DNA from: Kaistella pullorum
GTDB lineage: Bacteria > Bacteroidota > Bacteroidia > Flavobacteriales > Weeksellaceae
Assembly: GCF_014837035.1 (NCBI RefSeq)
Contig: NZ_JACSPS010000001.1
Coordinates: 738,374 to 802,373, forward strand
DNA length: 64,000 nucleotides
Reading direction: 5' to 3'
Under the pieces are notes generated by a model. That model had not been told where the DNA came from and did no database searches. It saw only the letters and a list, made by a program, of their open reading frames with translations. Below, in pieces: positions 8,619 to 15,866 of the stretch; positions within the stretch are counted from its first letter, which is position 1, and every line of letters starts with the position of its first letter. The translations under genes were made by a program, and so were the position numbers.

Positions 8619-9089
8619 TTAGAAACTTACCTCGTTCATTTCCTTTCCGCGCTGGAAATTCATTGTCCTTTGGTTGCCTTTGAAGGCGATATTCACAATG
8701 TTGATCTGGCCGGGAAAAGTCCCGAGGAGTATGGTGTTTTTAATCCTTAAAGAATTAATGTCTGTCACACCGCCGGTCTCGAAATAAACCCATGTAGATT
8801 CGCCGTTTACCTGGCTTCCGGTGAAAGTGAGTGTTTTCGCACCACCGTTTACATAAAGATCGAAATTATTGTTCACGTACTTTTTTACTTCAGCTTCAAA
8901 ACCCGCCGTGTTTGGGTTTATCTTTATCGCGTCAGAGATATGGCGCGTATTCATCTTCGTGGTGAATTTCAAAGTACGGTTTCCCTCCACGTAATCCACC
9001 TTCGTCATCGATGAGTAAAACTCCGCCGAGGCGAAACTCATCATTACTGCCAGCAGCAGTAACCCCGTAATATATAGAATTTTTTTCAT
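8619..9089 (-). CDS. DUF6702 family exported protein
   Basis: A 156-residue protein with an N-terminal hydrophobic signal (ILYITGLLLLAVMMSFASA), so it is probably periplasmic. The mature part has the DUF6702 pattern: FYSSMTKVDY near the start of the mature protein, KFTTKMNTRHISDAIK, LYVNGGAKTLTFTG, WVYFETGGVTDINSLRIKN, then LLGTFPGQINIVNI. No catalytic residue is evident and the function is unknown. It lies 40 bases downstream of the LOG-family gene and a weak CATATTTG box (9115-9122) in that gap could give it a separate promoter. Confidence 0.7.
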   Translation of the reverse strand: MKKILYITGLLLLAVMMSFASAEFYSSMTKVDYVEGNRTLKFTTKMNTRHISDAIKINPNTAGFEAEVKKYVNNNFDLYVNGGAKTLTFTGSQVNGESTWVYFETGGVTDINSLRIKNTILLGTFPGQINIVNIAFKGNQRTMNFQRGKEMNEVSF

Positions 9090-9129
9090 TACTGTATAAT
9101 GTGTGGTTAAGGCTCAAATATGATGCCAA

Positions 9130-9888
9130 TCAGAAGTTTACGTTCACCGTGTATTTGTCGTAAAATGCCTTGATGTGCGCCACCGCGTCATCGGCAGTAT
9201 CCACTATTCTGTAAAGCTGCAGGTCACCTTCAGAAATCATACCTGTTTTAAGAAGCGTATTCTGAAACCACTCAAGTAATCCGCTCCAAAATTCGGTTCC
9301 TACAAGTACAATCGGGAATTTTCCTATTTTGTTGGTCTGGATGAGTGTTAATGCTTCCGTAAGTTCATCTAAAGTTCCGAAACCGCCCGGCATCACTACA
9401 AAACCCTGCGAATATTTGACGAACATCACCTTTCTCACGAAAAAATAATCGAAATCCATATTGAAGCCTTTATCAATATACGGATTGAAATGCTGCTCAA
9501 ACGGCAACTCAATATTCAGCCCGATAGACTTTCCGCCACGGTTTCTCGCGCCTTTGTTTCCCGCTTCCATGATTCCGGGACCGCCACCAGTGATCACGCC
9601 GAATCCGATATTGGTGATTTTTTCAGCAATTTCAGTCGCCATTTCGTAATAAGGATTACCAGGCTGAAGTCTGGCAGATCCAAAAATGGATACACACGGA
9701 CCGATCTTGGCCAGTTTTTCATATCCGTCCACAAATTCAGCCATGATCTTGAAAACCATCCAGCTGTCTTTGGTGATTGTTTCATCCCACGTTTTTTCGC
9801 TGAAAGAGCGTTGCACTTTTTGGTCTATTTCGTATTCAGTGCCGCTCGCCTCGCGCGTGGTGCCTTTTCCCCTTTTTATTTTGCTCAT
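9130..9888 (-). CDS. LOG family protein (TIGR00730-type nucleotide phosphoribohydrolase)
   Basis: A 252-residue cytosolic Rossmann-fold protein. The diagnostic motifs are present: SIFGSAR near residue 70, GGGPGIMEAGNKGA near 100 and the nucleotide-binding PGGFGTLDE near 167. Characterised members release the base from nucleoside 5'-monophosphates, as in cytokinin activation by LOG enzymes. It has about 60 extra N-terminal residues (basic start, then FSEKTWDETITKDSW), as in longer bacterial relatives. It lies 9 bases after the MurU-like gene and so probably belongs to the same transcript. Its link to sugar recycling is not obvious. Confidence 0.85.
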   Translation of the reverse strand: MSKIKRGKGTTREASGTEYEIDQKVQRSFSEKTWDETITKDSWMVFKIMAEFVDGYEKLAKIGPCVSIFGSARLQPGNPYYEMATEIAEKITNIGFGVITGGGPGIMEAGNKGARNRGGKSIGLNIELPFEQHFNPYIDKGFNMDFDYFFVRKVMFVKYSQGFVVMPGGFGTLDELTEALTLIQTNKIGKFPIVLVGTEFWSGLLEWFQNTLLKTGMISEGDLQLYRIVDTADDAVAHIKAFYDKYTVNVNF

Positions 9889-9897
9889 TTACGTTCT

Positions 9898-10611
9898 TTA
9901 TTTAAAATATTTTTCGGCGTCCAGTACCGATTCGGGCCGTCCCACATCAATCAAAGTTGCGTTGTGCTCGTATCCGCGAATTTCTTCTGATAACATCAGG
10001 TCCAGATATTCATCAATGATCGAAAACTTGCCCTGTCTTTTGATCTTTCCAAAGATCGCCGGATTTACACAGTGAATTCCGCTGAAAGCAAGCGCTTTAA
10101 ACCCAGGATCAGGTTCGGCTAAACGCTTTTCGCCTGAATCTGTATTCTGCCATCCGCGCAGCACCATATCTTCATTGAACAAAAGTTTCCGCGAGCTTTT
10201 TCGGTCTGAGACAGCTAAAGTAACGAAATCATTTTTTGTGTAATGGAATTTAATTAGCTGATTTAAATTAAGATCCGTAAGAATATCCGTATTCATGATA
10301 AGGAAATCGCCGTCATTTTCGAGGTATTCGCGTGCAAAAAGCAATCCACCACCGGTCTCGAGCAGCTGATCTTTCTCATTTGAAATCTGGATCTTGGCAC
10401 CAAAATATTTGTTTTCAATTAGAAAATCAACAATTTGAACTCCGAAATGATGCACGTTGACCACAAAATCGTTGATACCGAAACTTTGCAGATATTTGAT
10501 ATTACGTTCCAGCAAGGGCACGCCATTCACCTTTGCCAACGCTTTCGGATGGTGGTCTGTGAACGGTTTAAGCCGCGTTCCTTTGCCCGCAGCGAAAAGA
10601 AGCGCTTTCAT
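9898..10611 (-). CDS. MurU-like sugar-1-phosphate nucleotidyltransferase
   Basis: A 237-residue cytosolic enzyme of the NTP-transferase family. The start AAGKGTRLKPFTDHHPKAL is the nucleotide-binding loop with the conserved lysine, and a metal-binding Asp is seen in MNTDIL near residue 110. The length fits the short MurU type (N-acetylmuramate 1-phosphate uridylyltransferase), which lacks the left-handed helix tail of GlmU or RfbA. The neighbours strengthen this: a RapZ-C-like gene and an AmgK-like kinase lie directly upstream on the same strand. Together AmgK and MurU would turn recovered amino sugars into UDP-MurNAc without GlmU. Activity on other sugar phosphates is possible. Confidence 0.78.
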   Translation of the reverse strand: MKALLFAAGKGTRLKPFTDHHPKALAKVNGVPLLERNIKYLQSFGINDFVVNVHHFGVQIVDFLIENKYFGAKIQISNEKDQLLETGGGLLFAREYLENDGDFLIMNTDILTDLNLNQLIKFHYTKNDFVTLAVSDRKSSRKLLFNEDMVLRGWQNTDSGEKRLAEPDPGFKALAFSGIHCVNPAIFGKIKRQGKFSIIDEYLDLMLSEEIRGYEHNATLIDVGRPESVLDAEKYFK

Positions 10612-10613
10612 AT

Positions 10614-11033
10614 TTAAGGTTGTTGCACTTCACAAAGTTGAGGCTGCTCATCGTGAATAAGCTTCACAGCAGCCTGAGGGAATTTAGCGCGCACAAACTC
10701 GGCAGTTTTTTCGGCGCAGTACACGGAGCGGTGACGGCCGCCTGTGCAGCCAAAATTTATCTGAAGATGCTCAAAGCCGCGGTCCAGATAATTGTTGATG
10801 TTGATTGAGACAATTCCCTGTACAAGCGAAAGAAATTTCGGCATTTCAGTTTTATTTTCAAGAAATTCCTGTACCGGAAGGTCACAGCCCGTTTGGGGTT
10901 TGTATTCGTCGATTCGTCCCGGGTTCAGGATGCCGCGGCAATCGAACGTGAAACCGCCGCCATTGCCGCTTGAATCTTTTGGTATGCCGCCGATTTTGTA
11001 TGAAAAGCTGTGTATTTCTATGTTTAAAGGCAT
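10614..11033 (-). CDS. Stand-alone RapZ C-terminal-like domain protein
   Basis: A 139-residue protein that matches only the C-terminal half of RapZ: SFSYKIGGIP, then DCRGILNPGR, then HLQINFGCTGGRHRSVYCAE. In E. coli this half binds glucosamine-6-phosphate and GlmZ/GlmY RNA, while the N-terminal P-loop kinase half is completely absent here. The start at 11033 fits the family. Its stop is 2 bases from the MurU-like start, and the kinase gene is 41 bases upstream. Its place between an AmgK-like and a MurU-like gene suggests sensing or handling of an amino-sugar phosphate. That role is inference. Confidence 0.78.
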   Translation of the reverse strand: MPLNIEIHSFSYKIGGIPKDSSGNGGGFTFDCRGILNPGRIDEYKPQTGCDLPVQEFLENKTEMPKFLSLVQGIVSININNYLDRGFEHLQINFGCTGGRHRSVYCAEKTAEFVRAKFPQAAVKLIHDEQPQLCEVQQP

Positions 11034-11074
11034 ATTTCTGATCTTTGAATTTTATATTTAATATTTACAGTTTA

Positions 11075-12097
11075 TTATTTTTCCGCCATCATCTGCTCGA
11101 TTTTATACTGCACAGTTTCCGCACCTAATACCAGAGCAATTTTTTTAAGTTCCGGCAGTGTATCCATGAATTGTGAAGACTTCGCGAACTGATTCAGGTT
11201 TCCAATTCCTTTTGAAAGGCTGGCCAGAAAGTGCGCTTTCCGCTGCACCAAACCACGAAAACCATATGCGCCCAAAACCTGGAGATAGCGGATCAAAATA
11301 ATCGGCTGGAGTGAAAGCTTTAATTTTTCGGCGAGGTGTTCGTCATTCCAAAGCGAAAAATAATATTCGAGCATCTCGGCTTTAAATTCAGCGGGAAAAT
11401 CGGCTTTTGCCTGGTAAAGAAACGAAACCACATCATACATCAGCGGTCCATGCATCGCAGACTGATAATCGATGAATGAAATGTCGTCACTGCTGTTTAC
11501 CATGATGTTCCTCGCCTGAAAATCGCGGATCATCAGGCCTCGCGGCTCCAGTTTTTCTATTTCGGCGGTGATTTTTTTAAACTCACTCAGCAGCGTAGAC
11601 TTGTGGTAGGGAAGTTCAAGTACATCTGCGATGAAACTTTTAAAATAAAAAAGATCATTGCTTACCGGAAGTTCGTCATACCTTTCATATTCAAAAGTTT
11701 GCGAGTAATCTATTGCGGACAAAGTCGCTTTCTGTAAGTTGTATAGCTTTTCTATTGTTTGTTTCACTAAGTTTAAAGCCCGCTCAGAAAGTCCCTCTTC
11801 GCCTAAAATTTCTGAAAGCGTGTTGTCTCCCAAAAATTCCTGCACGTAAATCGACCGGTCCGGCGAAATGGCAAAGACGCGTGGTGTATTGAGCTGAAGT
11901 TTAGAAAAGGTATCCGAAAAATAAAAGAAGCTTTCGTTTTCGGCAATATTGCTGTTCGAAGTGACAATGAATTTAGAATCTGCTGTGCCCGCCAGAAAAT
12001 TTCTACGCGCGGACCCGCTTTGTGCCAGTAAAACAAAACTGCTGGCCGGTTTGCCAATATAATTTTCGAAAAAAGACCTCTCTCTGTCGTGATTCAT
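11075..12097 (-). CDS. AmgK-like amino-sugar kinase (APH family)
   Basis: A 340-residue cytosolic kinase of the aminoglycoside phosphotransferase fold. The catalytic loop reads MIRDFQARNIMV near residue 190 (Asp and Asn conserved) and the metal-binding segment is ISFIDYQSAMHGPLMYDVVSFL. FIDYQ followed by HGPxxYD is typical of AmgK (N-acetylmuramate/N-acetylglucosamine 1-kinase) rather than drug-resistance kinases, which have the DFG-like form. It heads the minus-strand operon that continues with the RapZ-C-like and MurU-like genes. A TATCTTTG box ends 7 bases before the ATG, so the mRNA should be nearly leaderless. Confidence 0.78.
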   Translation of the reverse strand: MNHDRERSFFENYIGKPASSFVLLAQSGSARRNFLAGTADSKFIVTSNSNIAENESFFYFSDTFSKLQLNTPRVFAISPDRSIYVQEFLGDNTLSEILGEEGLSERALNLVKQTIEKLYNLQKATLSAIDYSQTFEYERYDELPVSNDLFYFKSFIADVLELPYHKSTLLSEFKKITAEIEKLEPRGLMIRDFQARNIMVNSSDDISFIDYQSAMHGPLMYDVVSFLYQAKADFPAEFKAEMLEYYFSLWNDEHLAEKLKLSLQPIILIRYLQVLGAYGFRGLVQRKAHFLASLSKGIGNLNQFAKSSQFMDTLPELKKIALVLGAETVQYKIEQMMAEK

Positions 12098-12104
12098 GCT
12101 TAGA

Positions 12105-12112
12105 CAAAGATA
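12105..12112 (-). promoter_or_regulatory. TATCTTTG box before the AmgK-like gene
   Basis: On the minus strand TATCTTTG ends 7 bases upstream of the ATG at 12097. It lies back to back with the xrtF box, 26 bases away. Confidence 0.6.
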
Positions 12113-12138
12113 CTTAAATTAGAATTTCTTAAAAGCAG

Positions 12139-12146
12139 TATATTTG
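12139..12146 (+). promoter_or_regulatory. TATATTTG box before xrtF
   Basis: TATATTTG ends 3 bases before the ATG at 12150. Transcription would start on or next to the start codon, so a leaderless mRNA is predicted. Confidence 0.6.
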
Positions 12147-12149
12147 CAC

Positions 12150-12692
12150 ATGTTCAGTGATTTCCGGCCTGTCTTTAAGTTACTTTTGCGTTTTTTAGTG
12201 CTTTATGTACTGTTGGTTTTAGGTTATCAGCTGTATCTGAATTTATACAAAGGCGCCGGTCTAGACCCTGCTTCCGAGTGGGTAGCGCGCCAGACCATTT
12301 TCGTGCAAAATCTCCTGGATTATCCTTCTCAACTTGTTCCCGGTAAACCCGCTCAGGAGACTTCGTGGTTTTGGGTGAGTGGCAGGTATGTCTCCCGAAT
12401 GGTGGAAGGCTGCAACGCGATATCTGTGATCATTCTGTTTCTGGCTTTCATCTTTGCGTTTTTCAGAGGGCCAAAAACGTTTCTGTTTGCGTTTGCGGGC
12501 TTGGTTTTTTTGCACATCGTAAATGTCCTTCGTATTGCCGGGCTTAATATTCTGCTTGTTGAGATGCCGCAGTACTCAAAAATAGGCCACGATTATCTTT
12601 TTCCGGCCATTATCTATGGAAGCGTGGTGCTTCTTTGGCTCATTTGGATCAACAGATTCGCATTAAAGGAAGTTCCGGATGAAAATTCTTAG
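12150..12692 (+). CDS. xrtF: Exosortase family protein XrtF
   Basis: A 180-residue polytopic membrane protein, with hydrophobic segments at about 10-30, 90-106, 110-130 and 150-172. The exosortase/archaeosortase catalytic triad is visible: Cys88 in EGCNAI, Arg128 in NVLRI and His147 in HDYLFPAIIYG. Exosortases are thought to process proteins carrying a C-terminal sorting tail and to link them to surface polysaccharide. The ATG at 12150 is chosen over a TTG at 12144, which lies inside the promoter box. It overlaps the next gene by 14 bases. Confidence 0.88.
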   Translation: MFSDFRPVFKLLLRFLVLYVLLVLGYQLYLNLYKGAGLDPASEWVARQTIFVQNLLDYPSQLVPGKPAQETSWFWVSGRYVSRMVEGCNAISVIILFLAFIFAFFRGPKTFLFAFAGLVFLHIVNVLRIAGLNILLVEMPQYSKIGHDYLFPAIIYGSVVLLWLIWINRFALKEVPDENS

Positions 12693-13107
12693 TTGGTTTT
12701 TAGTTTTAGCCGGTGTGTTTGGGCTGATCGCGGTGCGGATGTTTGAAGAACCGCTGTTTTACGATCCGTTTCTGCAATATTTCAAATCTGCCGATAAAAA
12801 TGCGATCTTCCCGCTTTACGATTGGGGAAGCCTAATTTTAGGACATTTATTCCGGTTTGTGCTCAATCTTATTTTCTCGCTGGTGATCGTGCAGTTTTTA
12901 TTTAAAAATACCAGATGGACCGCCCAGTCCGCCGCTTTGATTGTAATCGCTTTCGCCATCACACTTCCGATCTATCTCTATTGCATCCACACAAACTTTG
13001 AAATCGGCTACCTTTTTTCCTTCTATATCCGAAGGTTCGTGATTCAGCCACTGGTTTTACTGCTGATCATTCCGGTTTTCTATTACCGCTGGAAACTGGA
13101 AAAGTAA
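12679..13107 (+). CDS. Exosortase F system-associated membrane protein
   Basis: A 142-residue protein with about four hydrophobic segments (roughly 4-20, 50-72, 82-102 and 112-136). It overlaps the end of xrtF by 14 bases, a sign of translational coupling. Small membrane proteins in exactly this position are the recurrent partner of XrtF in flavobacteria; position and topology support the call more than any motif. Its biochemical role is not known. The gene converges on the CDF transporter with only 9 bases between them. Confidence 0.8.
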   Translation: MKILSWFLVLAGVFGLIAVRMFEEPLFYDPFLQYFKSADKNAIFPLYDWGSLILGHLFRFVLNLIFSLVIVQFLFKNTRWTAQSAALIVIAFAITLPIYLYCIHTNFEIGYLFSFYIRRFVIQPLVLLLIIPVFYYRWKLEK

Positions 13108-13116
13108 AGCTTTAGA

Positions 13117-14115
13117 TTAAGTGTTTACGTCGTGTTTATTGAGCTGCGCAATTGTGGAATCATTCCATTCAATTTTCTTTTTAAAAGAGTGCTGTCGCAC
13201 TTTACATTCCCAAAGTTCACAAATTTCGCATGAAAAAGGCTTGCAGTCATCAAGGTGAAAATTAAACTCGATGGTTCTTTCGGAATTTTTCCCAATCAGT
13301 TTATACACTTCTTCCATTTCATTATGTGCCGTACGCAGATCATAATACCAGGGTAAAGTAAGATGCGCGTCAATATGCAGTTCGCTGCCGTGCTGCTGGA
13401 TCCGCACGTTATGGATGTCTACCCAATCGCGCTGCCTGTTTTCATTTAAAAGTTTAGACAATTTCGTAAGGAGCCGCACATCAGCTTCATCCATGATCCC
13501 GCTCAGCGACTTTCGAATGATCTGGTAACCGATAAAAATGATGTATCCGCCAAAAAGAAGTGCCACCACCGCATCGATCCAGTAAATTTTGGTAAAATAG
13601 ACCAGGACCAAACTCAGCACAACCCCGAGCGTAGTGAAAGTGTCACTTTGCAAATGTTTACCTGAGCTTTGCAGCACGAGTGAGTTTTCCCTGATTCCTT
13701 TTTTGTATGAAATATAGCCCATCAGATAATTGATGCCCGCGGTAACTCCGACGATCAGTATTCCCCAATCAAGCTTTTTTGGAACATTACCGTGAAGCAA
13801 AGAGTCTACGGCTTGAATGATGATAATGATTCCGGCAAAAATGATGAGTCCGCCTTCAATACCCGATGTGACGAATTCTGCTTTGCCATGCCCGTACGGA
13901 TGACCGGTATCACGCGGTTTAGCCGCAACGTAAAGCGAATACAGGCCTAAAAATCCCGCCACGATATTTACGATACTTTCCATCGCGTCCGAAAATACCG
14001 CATCTGAATTGGTGAGATGCCATGCCAACAATTTGGCGATGAAAAGGCCAATCCCGATGAAAGCGACCTGCCGCTGAAAGACGAAATTGCTTTTTGAGCT
14101 GCGTTCTGTAGCCAT
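13117..14115 (-). CDS. Cation diffusion facilitator transporter with cysteine-rich C-terminal tail
   Basis: A 332-residue inner-membrane divalent-metal exporter. Six transmembrane segments lie within residues 15-205, with family motifs FSDAMESIVN, the loop HPYGHGKAEF and the TM5 site KHLQSDTFTT (His and Asp kept). In the register of E. coli FieF, the two TM2 aspartates appear as Glu and Asn. A cytoplasmic dimerisation domain follows (about 215-295). The tail carries CKPFSCEICELWEC, a CX4CX2CX4C cluster that looks like a metal-binding knuckle. Zinc, iron or manganese are possible substrates. The start at 14115 is plausible but not confirmed. Confidence 0.88.
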   Translation of the reverse strand: MATERSSKSNFVFQRQVAFIGIGLFIAKLLAWHLTNSDAVFSDAMESIVNIVAGFLGLYSLYVAAKPRDTGHPYGHGKAEFVTSGIEGGLIIFAGIIIIIQAVDSLLHGNVPKKLDWGILIVGVTAGINYLMGYISYKKGIRENSLVLQSSGKHLQSDTFTTLGVVLSLVLVYFTKIYWIDAVVALLFGGYIIFIGYQIIRKSLSGIMDEADVRLLTKLSKLLNENRQRDWVDIHNVRIQQHGSELHIDAHLTLPWYYDLRTAHNEMEEVYKLIGKNSERTIEFNFHLDDCKPFSCEICELWECKVRQHSFKKKIEWNDSTIAQLNKHDVNT

Positions 14116-14192
14116 AGTTCGGTGGTATTTAATTATATTGTTTGAAAAGTCTAATAATTAAAAAATGCTCACTTTCTGGTGAGCATTTGTTT

Positions 14193-15185
14193 TTAAACCA
14201 AATCTTGTTTTACGAGATATTCGGCGATCTGCACGGCGTTGGTTGCGGCTCCTTTCCGGAGGTTGTCGGCAACAATCCAAAGGTTTAGGGTGTTCGGTTG
14301 TGAACGGTCACGTCGGATCCGGCCTACGAAAACCTCATCTTTTCCATCAGCGTAAAGCGGCATCGGATAGATTTTATTCTGTACATCATCCAAAACCGTC
14401 ACACCCGGCGTTTCAGAGAGAATGTTGCGTATTTCGTCGATGTCAAAGTCGTTTTCGAACTCGATGTTCACACTTTCAGAATGTCCGCCTTGTACAGGAA
14501 CGCGCACTGCGGTTGCTGTTAGGTTAAAGCTGTCGTCACCCAGAATTTTTTTGGGTTCGGTCATCAGTTTTATTTCCTCTTTTGTATAATCGTCTTCGGC
14601 AAATACGTCGCAGTGCGGCAATGCATTTTTAAAGATTTCGTAAGGATAAACTTTTGCGGCATCAGCATCGCCCGAAATTTCGGCATTCAACTGATCCACC
14701 GCATTTTTCCCGGTTCCCGTAACTGACTGGTAGGTTGAAACAACCACACGTTTCAGCCCAAATTTCTTATTTAAAGGATGCAACACCATCACAAGCTGTA
14801 TCGTGGAGCAGTTTGGGTTCGCGATGATTTTGTCTTCAGGCGTAAGTTCCTCTGCATTGATTTCGGGCACGACCAATTTCTTATCTGCATCCATCCTGAA
14901 TGCGGAAGAATTATCGATCACGGTAGTGCCAGCGGCAGCGAATTTCGGCGCAAACTCCAGCGAAGTGTTTCCACCAGCAGAAAAAAGCGCGATGTGCGGC
15001 TGCATATCAATCGCTTCCTGCATGGAGACGACTTCAATGGCTTCATTTTTAAAGAAAATCGTTTTGCCCACAGACTTTTCAGACGCAACCGGGATGAGTT
15101 TCGTCACCGGGAAGTTGCGTTCTTCCAAAACCTTCAGCATTACTTCGCCCACCATTCCGGTGGCGCCTACAAGGGCTACTTTCAT
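14193..15185 (-). CDS. asd: Aspartate-semialdehyde dehydrogenase
   Basis: A 330-residue cytosolic enzyme that reduces aspartyl-phosphate to aspartate semialdehyde with NADPH, feeding lysine, threonine, methionine and diaminopimelate synthesis. The N-terminal NADP-binding GATGMVG (residues 7-13), catalytic Cys126 in NPNCSTIQ and the basic/His site around GGHSESVNIE are all present. The start is set at the ATG at 15185, because MKVALVGATG is the family start. The upstream ATG at 15221 would add 12 residues overlapping a repeat-rich segment. It stands alone, with a convergent CDF gene some 75 bases downstream. Confidence 0.95.
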   Translation of the reverse strand: MKVALVGATGMVGEVMLKVLEERNFPVTKLIPVASEKSVGKTIFFKNEAIEVVSMQEAIDMQPHIALFSAGGNTSLEFAPKFAAAGTTVIDNSSAFRMDADKKLVVPEINAEELTPEDKIIANPNCSTIQLVMVLHPLNKKFGLKRVVVSTYQSVTGTGKNAVDQLNAEISGDADAAKVYPYEIFKNALPHCDVFAEDDYTKEEIKLMTEPKKILGDDSFNLTATAVRVPVQGGHSESVNIEFENDFDIDEIRNILSETPGVTVLDDVQNKIYPMPLYADGKDEVFVGRIRRDRSQPNTLNLWIVADNLRKGAATNAVQIAEYLVKQDLV

Positions 15186-15193
15186 AATTTTCT

Positions 15194-15331
15194 GTTCAAA
15201 GAGGTTTTTAATATTGTTCAAAAGTTCAAATGGTTAAATGATACAAATGTTCAAGTTGTTCAAATGGTTAGGTCAATTAAGTAATTATGATAAACAATTT
15301 GAACCTCATTGAACCATTTGAACAATTTGAA
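15194..15331. repeat. GTTCAAAT-type degenerate repeats with a long inverted repeat
   Basis: GTTCAAA units occur at 15194, 15216 and 15224, and related units lie up to 15331 on the other strand. A 14-of-15 inverted repeat has arms at 15255-15269 (GTTGTTCAAATGGTT) and 15312-15326. The same word family reappears at 54907-54966. The function is unknown; this segment separates asd from the downstream end of the next minus-strand gene. Confidence 0.6.
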
Positions 15332-15350
15332 CCCATTTAAAGACCAGCGT

Positions 15351-15788
15351 TTACCCTCCAAAAAGCCTGTTCCACTGGAATGCCCACAGCATCAGAGCGA
15401 GTGCAACAAACGCCATGATCACCCACGGCATCTGCATTTTGTCGTTGGTCTTGAATTTTTTATTAAGGATTGTAAGCAGAACCGCAGAAACAATCATCGC
15501 GAAAGGATGCTCAACATAAGCGTTTCTGGCTACAGAGTCTTTCATCAGTGTTCCGGCCTCAGTCGCGGCCTTAAAACCCGGTGAAAAGAAGAACAGCATG
15601 ATCAGCCCGATTACAGCTTGGGTATGGAAGAAAATCATAGTGAACAGCGTCGATTTTCTTAAGAGTTTGGTAATTCTTCCGGAATAGCCAAACATTGTCA
15701 TGAGCAGTGCTACGACGAAAACAGCGATTGCGAGCAAAATAAGGTAAGCAAAACCACGGTGTGCCTGAAGCATAATGTTGAAATCCAT
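15351..15788 (-). CDS. Conserved four-helix membrane protein, cytochrome-b-like
   Basis: A 145-residue protein with four hydrophobic helices (about 12-32, 47-70, 92-108 and 118-138). Histidines sit near the start of helices in LQAHRGF (His10), FFHTQ (near 55) and YVEHPF (near 94). This spacing resembles small haem- or quinone-binding membrane proteins that are often labelled cytochrome b in Bacteroidota, but haem binding is not shown by the sequence. It has its own promoter box at 15809-15816. Function unknown. Confidence 0.65.
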   Translation of the reverse strand: MDFNIMLQAHRGFAYLILLAIAVFVVALLMTMFGYSGRITKLLRKSTLFTMIFFHTQAVIGLIMLFFFSPGFKAATEAGTLMKDSVARNAYVEHPFAMIVSAVLLTILNKKFKTNDKMQMPWVIMAFVALALMLWAFQWNRLFGG

Positions 15789-15808
15789 AATATTTTTTTT
15801 GTTAATGG

Positions 15809-15816
15809 CAAAGATA
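15809..15816 (-). promoter_or_regulatory. TATCTTTG box before the four-helix membrane protein gene
   Basis: TATCTTTG on the minus strand, 20 bases before the ATG at 15788. Confidence 0.5.
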
Positions 15817-15843
15817 AAAAAAATCCCGGCGTATTGCCGGGAT
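15815..15843 (-). terminator. Terminator of the Oar-like receptor gene
   Basis: ATCCCGGC at 15823-15830 pairs with GCCGGGAT at 15836-15843, with an A-run at 15815-15822 that becomes the T-tail on the minus strand. Confidence 0.85.
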
Positions 15844-15866
15844 ATGTATAAGCGGAAAGCTTGTTT

